Assembly: GCA_015039365.1 (NCBI GenBank)
Contig: WION01000773.1
Location: 1 to 19,792, forward strand
Length of the DNA: 19,792 nt
Reading direction: 5' to 3'
DNA from: Amanita rubescens
Lineage: Eukaryota; Basidiomycota; Agaricomycetes; Agaricales; Amanitaceae
Position numbers and translations under genes: made by a program. Below the pieces are notes generated by a model. It was given only the letters and a program-made list of their open reading frames with translations. It was not told the DNA's origin and did not search any database. This document shows positions 1 through 7,724 of this stretch, one piece after another (position 1 is the first letter of the stretch; every line of letters starts with the position of its first letter).

Positions 1-211
1 GCCCAAATGCCGAGCCACCGCCACCATGTCCCGGGAATTAGAGCTTTCCTTTCGATTTCGATGACATTCAATTGGGAACAAGATGTGGTATTTTGTGGCG
101 TTGATATATTATTTCTATAGTGAACACTTGGACTCGCAGACAACGTTATTTACCATCTTACAATTATACATAGACTAGGCTGTTTGTAATTCTGTACCAA
201 AAGCATGTTGT
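1..211. other. Left edge, no supported gene
   Basis: No reading frame here can be tied to a family. An ATG in good context lies at 26-28 (GCCACCATG) but opens only a 12-codon frame. The stretch probably holds 3' flanking sequence of the minus-strand gene that stops at 214-212, and possibly the tail of a plus-strand gene outside the window. Confidence 0.3.
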
Positions 212-575
212 TCAATGCTCCCCAGACGTAGTAGCGTAGCGATCTTCAAGATCCTCCTGGCCACCATACCCACCCTCAAAGTCTTTGTCTGTGCCACTGT
301 ATCGCTCATCGCTATCGCTTGCACCTGCTGCATCCATTTGTTTTTTTATAGCAGCGAGCTGTTCTTGCTCCTACCGGACAAGTAGTGTCAGCTTCGCTAT
401 CATCTGACACTGCAAGACCAGACATGCCCTTGCATGTGCATATCGCGCTTCCTCCGAGCGTTCCATTTCCTTCCACGCGCCGTCCTAAGTTTTGATCGTA
501 ACGTAAAGTCTCAAACAAGTTCGGTCCACTTGCCTGCGCAGTTGTTCCAGATGATGGCATGAGTTCTGGGAGCAT
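212..575 (-). CDS. Small hypothetical protein, charged C-terminus, 3 exons
   Basis: Not recognised. The last exon (370-212) reads as a hydrophilic tail starting EQEQLAAIKKQMDAA and ending YATTSGEH before TGA. A 48-nt GT-AG intron (371-418) with CTGAC near its 3' end joins it in frame to DGAWKEMERSEEARYAHARACL (484-419). A 49-nt GC-AG intron (485-533, donor CAG|GCAAGT) joins that to an upstream exon whose first in-frame ATG is 575-573, giving about 88 residues. A competing model uses a GT donor at 516, but that intron would be only 32 nt. Further 5' exons are possible: the frame stays open upstream and a CACAG acceptor lies just before it, near 600. The transposon begins 86 bp upstream of this ATG, so the 5' end may have been altered by insertion. 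The C-terminal exons are much better supported than the start. Confidence 0.45.
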
Positions 576-653
576 GAAGTGTCTGTTTATCAATGGCGTC
601 TGTGAATAACAGAGTGTGGAGGTTCCAAACAAAGTTTCGCAACTGTGCGTTCA

Positions 654-661
654 CCGCATTC
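654..661. repeat. Target-site duplication, left copy
   Basis: The octamer CCGCATTC directly precedes the left terminus of the transposon and is repeated exactly at 1357-1364 just after the right terminus. Eight base pairs is the duplication length typical of hAT and also Merlin-type elements. Confidence 0.85.
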
Positions 662-690
662 AGGACCCCCGAATATTCTGCCAAATGCCT
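662..690 (+). repeat. Left terminal inverted repeat of the transposon
   Basis: Begins AGGACCCCCGAATATTC and runs to AAATGCCT. It matches the reverse complement of 1323-1356 with one 8-bp gap and a few mismatches. Confidence 0.75.
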
Positions 691-698
691 CCTCTCAG

Positions 699-853
699 TG
701 CGGAAAAAAATTGGCGGTTTGAGTCCAAATGCCTGATGAAAAACGGATAAAATTGAGGTTTTCGACCAGACGGCCTGATCCCCATAAGCAGAAGTGGTGC
801 GGATAAAAATGGGTCATACGGGACACGCCTGATCCTGGTGCGGATAAAAATTG
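699..853 (+). repeat. Left subterminal motif cluster of the transposon
   Basis: Four copies related to TGCGGATAAAAATTG at about 699-714 (with A-run variation), 743-755, 798-812 and 839-853, with GCCTGAT motifs near 730, 773 and 827. Short subterminal repeats of this kind are where hAT transposases are known to bind; that role here is inferred from position and repetition. Confidence 0.65.
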
Positions 854-1228
854 ACCTAATCGGGAGTCGAACTTCGGGCGACGTAATCCTGCGCCAATTC
901 CAGGCCATTATCATAGGAGAGAGGTGTTGGGCCTTGGCACTGGTTTAGAGGTCAAAAGATTGCGTATGACCTTAAGAACCCGCTCCGTTGGACTTGAATA
1001 TGTTTAGGACACTAGAGTCGCGCGCAATGGACTTTATGGACATTACAAAGAAATGCACGTCAGGACTCAGAAGTCAGGTGGTACTGCGGCTCAGCAGGAC
1101 GGCTCTGACGAGGAGTAGAATGTCTTTCCGGATCCATTCTACATTACTGCTACTTGAATACATCGTTATCCTGCGAGCCGCGCAGCGGAGAAAAAAATCG
1201 TGATTTTTACCTTATGCCTGATGCGGAG

Positions 1229-1307
1229 TGCGGATAAAAATTGCCCTATTTAGATGCCTGGTGCATTTTGCGGATAAAAATTGGCGAAAATTGGTGCGGA
1301 TAAAAAT
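1229..1307 (+). repeat. Right subterminal motif cluster of the transposon
   Basis: Three further copies of TGCGGATAAAAATTG at 1229-1243, 1269-1283 and 1295-1307, with GCCTGAT-like motifs at about 1215 and 1256 and an inverted ATCAGGCAT near 1320. All core copies lie in the same orientation as the left cluster, so the internal arrangement is not mirror-symmetric although the ends are. Confidence 0.65.
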
Positions 1308-1322
1308 CCACTTGCCCGGATC

Positions 1323-1356
1323 AGGCATCTGAGGGATATTCGGGTCCTCGGGTCCT
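1323..1356 (-). repeat. Right terminal inverted repeat of the transposon
   Basis: In reverse complement it starts AGGACCCGAGGACCCGAATAT. It carries a tandem duplication of CGGGTCCT (1341-1348 and 1349-1356) that the left end lacks. Confidence 0.75.
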
Positions 1357-1364
1357 CCGCATTC
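1357..1364. repeat. Target-site duplication, right copy
   Basis: CCGCATTC, identical to 654-661 and immediately outside the right terminus of the transposon. Confidence 0.85.
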
Positions 1365-1421
1365 CCAACATTACAGTAAGATCATGATATAGTCTATTCC
1401 GTCAACGTTTCAACGATCGAC

Positions 1422-2564
1422 ATGAAACAGGCGGATTACGGCCAGGGAGACAATAAAAGGCATAAAACTCTCACGCGACGCGAGGCACGTGACCGACGCG
1501 ATAGTCATAAACGACCACGCGTCTGTCTCTCCTCGAGTCATCATCCTACCGTTATCCAACGGACGTACGCCGGACGCAACCGTGCCTTGCCGCGCAAAAG
1601 GCCATTATCTGACGACGATTCCGTGTCTCTCCCTTCCAAACGTCCTCGATTGCTTGGTATCTCGAATCGCCCGATTAAACCAAAGGAGGACAAGCAGAGC
1701 GAGAAGCGAAATCTCATTCAATTGCATTTCTGTACCGATCGACCTATTCTAAGGACTTGTCCATTGTGTTCACTATCGTATACGAAAGGGGCTCCCGACG
1801 ATGAAATGCTCCATACCGCTCACTGCGCTAGAGTGCAGAAAGGGATGGAATGGGGAAGAGAAGAGGAGAGGGAATCCACAAAAGCAGGCGTAATCAAAGT
1901 CGCGACAGGCCTGAAGCTCAAGAGCGGCGGCGCTAGGGGAAGGATAATACATTTTAGAGCCGACGTTGGTGGAAAAATAGGATCCAAGGCGAGTTTGCAC
2001 CCTACAAGACATATACAATCTTTCTAACGCTGGGTAGGTTACGACCCTTCTAGAATCCATTAATCTAACACTATCTGCACCACCTTTAACTGCGGACGCC
2101 AAACGTAAATCCAGACTATATCTATTCCTCGTGTCGTATCAACAAAGACGGGACATTCGCGCGAAAAGATCGTGGGTTGTGTCGTCGCGCAGCACATTGA
2201 AACTGCCATGGCCATCGCTTACACCAAACAACTCTAGTAGTCACCTATCTTCAGAGAATGCGCCAACTTCGAAAACGTCGGCGGACGATGCGTCGCTTGT
2301 GGTGGTAGACAGTGGCATGGGGTTATTTGCCGACCTGAACTTCTCCCCACGCCAATGGGGATCCCGCGATTGTTTGTGGCGTCCACGCATCGGAGACAGG
2401 GTATCGCAAGCAAATTATTGACTGCGGCAGCCAAGACGTTCGTCCATTGGATACGAGTTAGATCCACGGAAGGGGCGAAATTGCTTTCACGCAACCAACT
2501 GGAGATGGAAAGGCCGTTATGCTCAAATGGGGACTGTGGAGGGGTCCGAATCTATGAAGAATAG
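1422..2564 (+). CDS. ECO1: Cohesin N-acetyltransferase Eco1/ESCO, disrupted by frameshifts
   Basis: Acetylates the Smc3 cohesin subunit during S phase to establish sister-chromatid cohesion in the nucleus. Counting from the ATG at 1422, the ESCO zinc finger is at residues 113-135 (CPLC, then HTAHC), preceded by NLIQLHF where the yeast protein has its PCNA-binding motif, and followed by RIIHFRADVGGKIGSK. A 49-nt GC-AG intron (1989-2037, AAG|GCGAGT, branch CTAAC) joins in frame to VTTLLESINLTLSAPPL and LYLFLV. The acetyltransferase half is recognisable (IVGCVVAQHIETAMAIA, MGIPRLFVASTHRRQGIA, GEIAFTQPTGDGKAV, GGVRIYEE and stop 2562-2564) but lies in alternating frames. Apparent lesions: an extra CG pair at 2157-2162, +1 near 2229, -1 in the T run 2326-2328, +1 at 2447, +1 in 2472-2475 and +1 at 2533. 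The last three cancel. A start at 1543-1544 is possible if one G is missing there. Consensus errors or a pseudogene; identity is firm, the exact model is not. Confidence 0.8.
1486..1522. promoter_or_regulatory. CACGTG and ACGCGT boxes at the ECO1 5' end
   Basis: CACGTGAC at 1486-1493 and the palindrome ACGCGT at 1517-1522, with ACGCGA variants at 1473-1500. ACGCGT is the MluI cell-cycle box bound by MBF at G1/S genes in yeasts. They fall inside the first codons of the conservative ORF, but would lie just upstream of the start if translation begins near 1543. Function is inferred. Confidence 0.35.
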
Positions 2565-2644
2565 GAGACTAGGCATGCGTGATTTAGCACAATACCATAT
2601 CGATAAATCTATAGCGTACACGGGATTTCATGCCGGGGTATATA

Positions 2645-3214
2645 ATGGATGCAATGACAGGGCGAGCGACACATACTAGAGCACAGGCCAAGCCGATGCA
2701 GAGAGCGATGAGGAGGAAAAAATTCGCGTGCTAGATGCCAAAGTCCGTCATCTCAAGAGGAAACTTGGTTTTGCTCAGACTCACACATGGGGGATATCTG
2801 CCGTTCCCTTGGTGCGCTTGCCTTTCCCCTTTGCAACTCTCCCTTGGTCTGGGCTTGAGTTCCTCCGTCGACGTTTTTGCTGAGTGCCCCGGTCATTCCT
2901 CCACTCCAAATGGTTGAGACGTGGAGAATTGTTTGAAACGCTGTAAGTCTGAGTGACCAATGTATTTCCTCCTTCATTCCTCGTTCCTGCACGCATGTTC
3001 CAAGGCACCATCGGAGTGGAGGAAGGAAGAGGATGAAGTGTCCGAGTCTAGCCCTAGAAAGTCGTTGAAGTCAATATTGGACAAGGTGTCGGAAAGGATG
3101 GAAGAGTTGACTGCAATGGGTGAACCGGACTCTGTGGATGTTCCGCAATCGGAGGCGGGGGAGGGTGCTGATTTGGACATGTTGTTTTGGTATGTTCAAC
3201 GTGAGGATGGTTGA
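2645..3214 (+). CDS. Possible small coiled-coil gene, structure unresolved
   Basis: Not recognised. An ATG at 2645 opens MDAMTGRATHTRAQAK. The +1-shifted frame then reads DAESDEEEKIRVLDAKVRHL, an acidic then heptad-like coiled-coil segment, up to about 2880. A second coding-like block at 3004-3214 reads RKSLKSILDKVSERMEEL and ends LDMLFWYVQREDG before TGA. A good donor GTAAGT at 2943 and an acceptor CAAG at 3001-3004 suggest an intron between the blocks, but I could not find one frame-consistent splice path, so either indels are present as in flanking ECO1 or this is not one gene. It would converge on CDC45, with the stops about 27 bp apart. TATATAA at 2639-2645 overlaps the ATG and so cannot be its TATA box. 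Confidence 0.3.
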
Positions 3215-3240
3215 TCTTTCACGTGCTATCAAATCTATAA

Positions 3241-5656
3241 TTACTCGCACAATGTATCCACGAACTTCTTCAGGTCTGCTTGGTCAATCTCAATCACACT
3301 CGTGTCAAATGTCCCGTGCCTCGTCCGTGCATTACATCGCTCTTTCGCATCAAGGAACGCAAGACCAAATTCACTATGATCAATCCATTAGTATCTCATA
3401 AAAAGAGGCACGTCTCAGAAGCACACTTTTTCCGCACTTCGCCAAAGTCAAGCGCAGCCATGACTCCAACAACGATGTAAGTCTCCCTCTTTTCGTTCAA
3501 GCATGCGACAACGAGTGGTAGGCTTTCCTTCTTTGACCTTGTACTGACATTTGTTCCAGGAACGCGATCCCGTAACGCATCCACAAGCCATAGCGCCAAT
3601 CGTGAAAGCACGCCAGGATGCGAAAAAAGGTGAAGATCAGGGCCTTGAGAAAGCACAACAACTTGATGATTCCTCATTTTGCGAATGTCTTGCTTATCAA
3701 TGATAGATGTTCCTCGTTGAATAACTGAGCGGTGCAATGCCATTGACAGTTTCAGGGCTTCTTGGAGTTGATTTACACTAATAAAACTTTATTCTTGGAC
3801 CAAGGCCTGTTGGTCTAAACTCAACGTACTTGCTCACTGCATCGTATGCTGTCCAAAAGTTTCGTATCCACCACTGTTCTTCTTGAGAAAGATCGTCGTC
3901 TAATCCTTGTGATTCGTTGTCAGGTCCACGTAAAGGTCTTTCGTCTCGTTTCTTGTCCATAGCATGTCTGTCGCCTTCCCAAATCTTTCCCCTACCAAAC
4001 CATTCGCCTCCGTTTCGCGTGCCTTCGATTTCTATTTCCATCCGAACACCTTCTGCTACATCTAACAGGGCATGGATTCCTTCAACAGCATCTGCAGCAG
4101 AAAGAGGTTGCGTGCGATAACCGTAGGACCGCATGAAAGATGGATATGAGAGTTCCACAAGTCCGTACTCGGGAGCGACTTCGTTGAGCTTATCAACCAA
4201 AGTACGTTTAAGGTCCATGTCCATATGAGCATAGGTTTGCTGTGTTTGTGGTAGGGAAAAACTAATGAAAAATAATGTTTTAGTTGACAATGATGAATAG
4301 AATCGGGCTCAATATACCCCATTTTTGCTAGCAAACCCGTTAGCCGTTTGCGCCCCCGCTCCTTCCAGATCCCAAGCTTACTGGCGACATAGCTGGAATG
4401 ATACATTGCATCGTACAACGTCCAATGCCTGAACAAGGTAAATCGTAATTCATCCGTTGGTCTGACACTGACATCGTCGGGATTCAGTGATATTAAGGAG
4501 TGAGAATCGTGGATACTGGACACGGGAGCGTTCAGCCTTGACACTTCATCGTTGTATAGGGTATGAAATATTTCATATTTTTCACGGGAGATACGGGAGT
4601 AACCATATTGGTAGGTGAGACCGAGAATAGCAAGCCTGGCCAATCAGTTGAGCAAAGCAGAAGACGTAATGTCAACTCACCAGAGGAGGTCGTTGTCAGT
4701 ACGATCAAGTACAGTGGCCAGGATATATAATTGTGCCCGATGCACTTTGACCATAATACGTTCCGGACATATAGTATTTGTCCATACGCTGCAGATGCTC
4801 ATCACGTTCCTCTTGCAACATGCGTCTCGGTCTCTACGGGGGAAATTAGAAATCATCAGGAAGCTTTGTTGGAAGCATACCGCTTGCGTTCCGTCCTCGG
4901 GAGAAAGGCGTCGCTTCTTCTTGCCTAGCGGGCCATCGCTTCCCGCTTTCCTCTTCCTGCCTGAATCATCGTAATCATCTTCATCCCCATCATCGTCTTC
5001 TACGAACGCTTCCTCGTCCGACCCTTCGTCATCCGAATCCAACTCGGGCTCAAACTGACCAAAAATATCAAGCACGTCGGTCCATGCGGTTATCCTGAAC
5101 GCTTGCCTGTAGTGCCTCCCATGACTTCCTCACGTCTTCTAGTTTCTCTGCAGCCCCATCATCCCAAACCACGATCCGGTTACCATTCTCGCCGGTACCA
5201 AACAAACTCGGCAAACTCAACGGACGCGCTGAATCTATTATATGTACAGATACATGGATGTCAAAATCTCCAAACCATTCGGAAGAAGGTAAATCCATGA
5301 TGCCCCCCATATTGATGAGAAAAAGGGTGTGGAGCTGACGTGACAGGTGGATAAATAATCATTGAGCATGATTGACAGATGAAGTATCAAACCTCCGCAG
5401 CAAGTTTGAGCTCTTCCTTCAATCGCTCTAATTCATCTAGACCCGACACGGGTATGATCCTGTAAATGACATCGTCTTGCTTTAGGAGATCCGCCAGCAT
5501 ATGGGATGCACAAAGTGAATCGACGTCCGTTGCAGCAAGAATGATAACAGAAGATGCGGAAGATCTCGGGGAGCGCCTATGCGCAGCAAGGATACTAGAA
5601 TACGCGTCTGCATACGAAGGGCGACCATTGGCGACGTGTGGAGGTGGGAGATACAT
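3241..5656 (-). CDS. CDC45: CDC45, CMG helicase loading subunit, two frameshifts
   Basis: Joins MCM2-7 and GINS to form the replicative CMG helicase. The N-terminus has the degenerate DHH signature ATDVDSLCA (residues 42-50), then an acidic linker (FEPELDSDDEGSDEEAF), NDLLWLAILGLTYQYG, ELRFTLFRHWTLYDAMYHSS, SYPSFMRSYGYR, VVLSQGPDLHLFSHP, VIEIDQADLKKFVDTLCE and TAA. Six introns on the minus strand: 5335-5392, 5055-5106 (GC-AG, CAG|GCAAGC), 4834-4880, 4636-4680, 4262-4317 and 3374-3426; every junction keeps conserved text. Two single-base excesses break the frame: near 4728, between SASGTI and YILATVLD, and near 3780, between IKFY and SVNQLQEAL. Without them the product is about 700 residues, near the usual fungal length. 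The gene is divergent from the F-box gene, with CACGTG and ACGCGT boxes directly upstream. Because CDC45 is essential in yeasts, sequence error is more likely than loss, but the sequence cannot decide. Confidence 0.9.
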
Positions 5657-5658
5657 GA

Positions 5659-5681
5659 GTGGCTGTGACAGTCACAGCCAC
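5659..5681. repeat. Perfect inverted repeat next to the CDC45 start
   Basis: Two 11-nt arms, GTGGCTGTGAC and its exact reverse complement, flank a single A. The repeat begins 3 nt upstream of the CDC45 ATG (5656-5654), so it probably lies in the 5' leader. It could be a dimer-binding site or a leader hairpin. Confidence 0.6.
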
Positions 5682-5692
5682 GTGACACGCGT
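5679..5692. promoter_or_regulatory. CACGTG plus MluI cell-cycle box (ACGCGT)
   Basis: CACGTG at 5679-5684 and ACGCGT at 5687-5692, 22-38 nt upstream of the CDC45 ATG. ACGCGT is the MCB element recognised by MBF-type factors (Mbp1/Swi6, Res/Cdc10), and CDC45 is an S-phase gene. The sites are seen; binding is inferred. Confidence 0.5.
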
Positions 5693-5872
5693 CGCGCAGT
5701 TGCGCAGCGACTCTTCCATTCTATATTCAGACATCGGACCGTCCAACCAATTTTAATTAATTGATCGGGTGGAACATGTTCCTCACATCTTGGTCAGTGC
5801 GCTGACTGTACGTCCCCTATTTATACTGTTACGTCGTGAACCGGAGTTCGTTAACCCCCGGTTTACCTACCC

Positions 5873-7398
5873 ATGGTACGTTCCTTAAGACTCGTCTCCG
5901 TCGGTCAGCGCTAACATGCTTGTCGTAGCTGCTTCAACCACTTCCCCTAGTTAATTTGGAGAAAAACCCTTTTGGCTCGCGCCTATTTCACACCTTCCCC
6001 GCAGATGCGGAGGGGCCCAGAATCAAATCTTTATCCCGGTTACTAAACGAGCCCCCCAGCAGCCTATACACTCCTCCTACCTTATCTCATTTCGAGCGAA
6101 TGCCCGTCGAACTTGTGCAGAAGATATTTCTGCATTGTCTTCCTGGGGATGAATACACGAGGCCGGACCATCGCTCCGGCCCCCTTCTAGTTGCTCAGAT
6201 TTCTTCTTCGTGGAGGCACGTCGCTCTGGCGACCCCTCGCCTTTGGTGTTCCCTATGGATCCAGCTATCTCGTAACAATGTGGACCGGCGCCTCAATACA
6301 ATGGCCACATGGCTTAGCCGCGCCGCCGCTTGTCCCCTCTCTCTGCACGCCCAAGTCCAATCCACAGGGCTTGACATCGTCAATTTATTCTTTATGCTTC
6401 TTGACGCATACAAACAACGCTGGAAAGACCTTCGTCTCGTTCTCCCTTTTAGCTGGGCAAGGCTTGCCACGCATATCCTTAGCCAGTCCACGCCTTTGCT
6501 AGAAGTGTTTCGAATGCGAGTAGCGAAGTCGCAAGATAGTTGGTTGCCAACATCCCAGACATCCTTCCTCCTCACCGATGAATCAGCGCCTCGCTTGCGC
6601 CATATACATTGGGGTATCACTGGACCTCAAGCAGTGTTTTTCCTACCTCATCTCAGTCGTCTGGAAGAACTTGACGTCGATTCCGAACTCTCCGTTACAG
6701 AATGCCTCGTCATTCTACAGCAGTGCCCTCAACTCCTATCTTGCGAGTTTCGGAAGATAAGAAGCGTGGATTCAGACGTACTCGATATTGACATGTTTTC
6801 CCCAATAACGCTTCCTAGGCTACATTCCCTTGCCTTGCACTCAATATCTGGGGCAGATATGCTGTTGGAGTATCTTATCCTCCCAGCCCTGACAAGGCTT
6901 AAAATTGCCGTTGTCAGTGATGCAAGCGGCCAGAATGTTGGTGTTAGCACATGGTCACAAAGGCGGTTCAGCAATTTCTTCGCACTTTCGAATTGTCCCT
7001 TGCAGAGTCTCATTCTTCAAGACGTCTTACCATCAGAAGAGGCTCTTATCCACTGCCTAGAATGCGCATCTGCATCGTTGGTCGAACTCGTGCTCCTGGA
7101 CACCCGAGGGCTCTTTGTCATGCGGGACAAAGTGCTCACGTTGCTTGTCGCACGACAAGCCCGTGACGGTTCGGTCGCCTGCCTTTGTCCACGACTCGAA
7201 GTCCTCCGGTTTGGCCGCTCGCTTATGTCGGCAGACGGCCTCTTGGCGGATATGGTGGAGTCGAGATGGGAACGCAACTTGCCGTGGGGCCCTGTTACGC
7301 GCCTTAGGTCCATCAATCCATGCATATCCGCCGTGGACCACCCTGAAGATGTACGAAGATTGGCCGTGCTGCGCGATAAGGGTTTGCACTGCTCGTGA
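5873..7398 (+). CDS. F-box-like protein, 490 aa, start codon split off by intron
   Basis: Probable substrate receptor of an SCF ubiquitin ligase; substrate unknown. Exon 1 contributes only the ATG (5873-5875). A 53-nt intron (5876-5928, GTACGT, CTAAC branch, GTAG) follows, then one open exon to TGA at 7396-7398. The spliced start is MLLQPLPLVNLEKNPFG. The F-box-like motif spans about residues 57-110 (MPVELVQKIFLHCLP, SSSWRHVALATPRLW). The rest has leucine-rich text resembling irregular LRRs (LPHLSRLEELDVD, LPRLHSLALHSISG, LEYLILPALTRLKI, LQSLILQDVLPS). This is a very common, fast-expanding family in agaricomycetes. The frame is intact. A start at Met59 (6100) is the alternative if the intron lies in the leader, but the open, protein-like text upstream favours the spliced start. 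Confidence 0.85.
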
Positions 7399-7724
7399 AG
7401 TTAATCGGTCATTATCATTACGTGTAATCATATGTACTATTAGTTATGGAAATGAAATAGGGAATCTTGAGTCATAATCGTGCGGGCGCAGCAATCTTCA
7501 CATCTATGACCCATTCGATTCAAGCCTTACCAAGGTAATCCGAGTCCCGTATACGATTAATTCAGAGGGTAATATCATGCAGTATTCAAATATCAATATT
7601 TCAAATTACATTTTTCCCTTAGCGGAGGAAGAGAACAAAAACAGAGATGAAAAAGAAGCTTAGTGGTGTAGAATCTTCCCTTCTTGCGTATACGTCGGAG
7701 GGCCCAAACAAGAAAGAGTGTAAT
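7399..7724. other. Convergent intergenic region
   Basis: AT-rich 326-bp gap between the F-box stop and the scramblase stop on the opposite strand. No frame, RNA gene or repeat was recognised; it probably holds both 3' untranslated regions. Confidence 0.5.

Larger units (their letters stand above)
662..1356. mobile_element. Non-autonomous DNA transposon (MITE-like, hAT-type TSD)
   Basis: A 695-bp element bounded by a perfect 8-bp direct duplication. Its left end begins AGGACCCCCGAATATTC; the right end read in reverse begins AGGACCCG, repeats those 8 bp in tandem (1341-1356), then continues AATATCCC. The two ends also match further in at AATGCCT / GATGCCT, giving imperfect terminal inverted repeats of about 26-30 bp. 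No transposase-like frame is present, so it would need a transposase in trans. Inside are seven copies of a TGCGGATAAAAATTG-like motif and five GCCTGAT-like motifs. The 8-bp duplication suggests the hAT superfamily; Merlin and P-type elements are alternatives, and the family name is inference. It sits 65 bp upstream of the annotated ECO1 ATG. Confidence 0.8.
5657..5872. promoter_or_regulatory. Divergent promoter between CDC45 and F-box gene
   Basis: This 216-bp gap separates the two start codons. It holds, from the CDC45 side, a perfect inverted repeat, CACGTG, ACGCGT, a second small inverted repeat (GTCAG-TGCG-CTGAC, 5793-5806) and TATTTATA at 5818-5825, 48 bp before the F-box ATG. The arrangement suggests a shared bidirectional promoter with G1/S control on the CDC45 side; that is inference. 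Confidence 0.55.

Noticed and set aside
26..64. ATG in strong Kozak-like context at the left edge
   Set aside because: Encodes only 12 residues before TGA and cannot be extended by an evident splice.
855..880. tRNA B-box-like sequence on the minus strand in the transposon (AGTTCGACTCC)
   Set aside because: The flanking bases cannot form a T-arm stem and no convincing A box, acceptor stem or anticodon arm is present.
988..1203. 71-codon frame inside the transposon
   Set aside because: No transposase or other motif; opens from ordinary sequence of a non-autonomous element.
5752..5765. TTTAATTAATTGAT shared with 14181-14194
   Set aside because: A 14-mer of low complexity found twice; no flanking similarity to suggest a common element.
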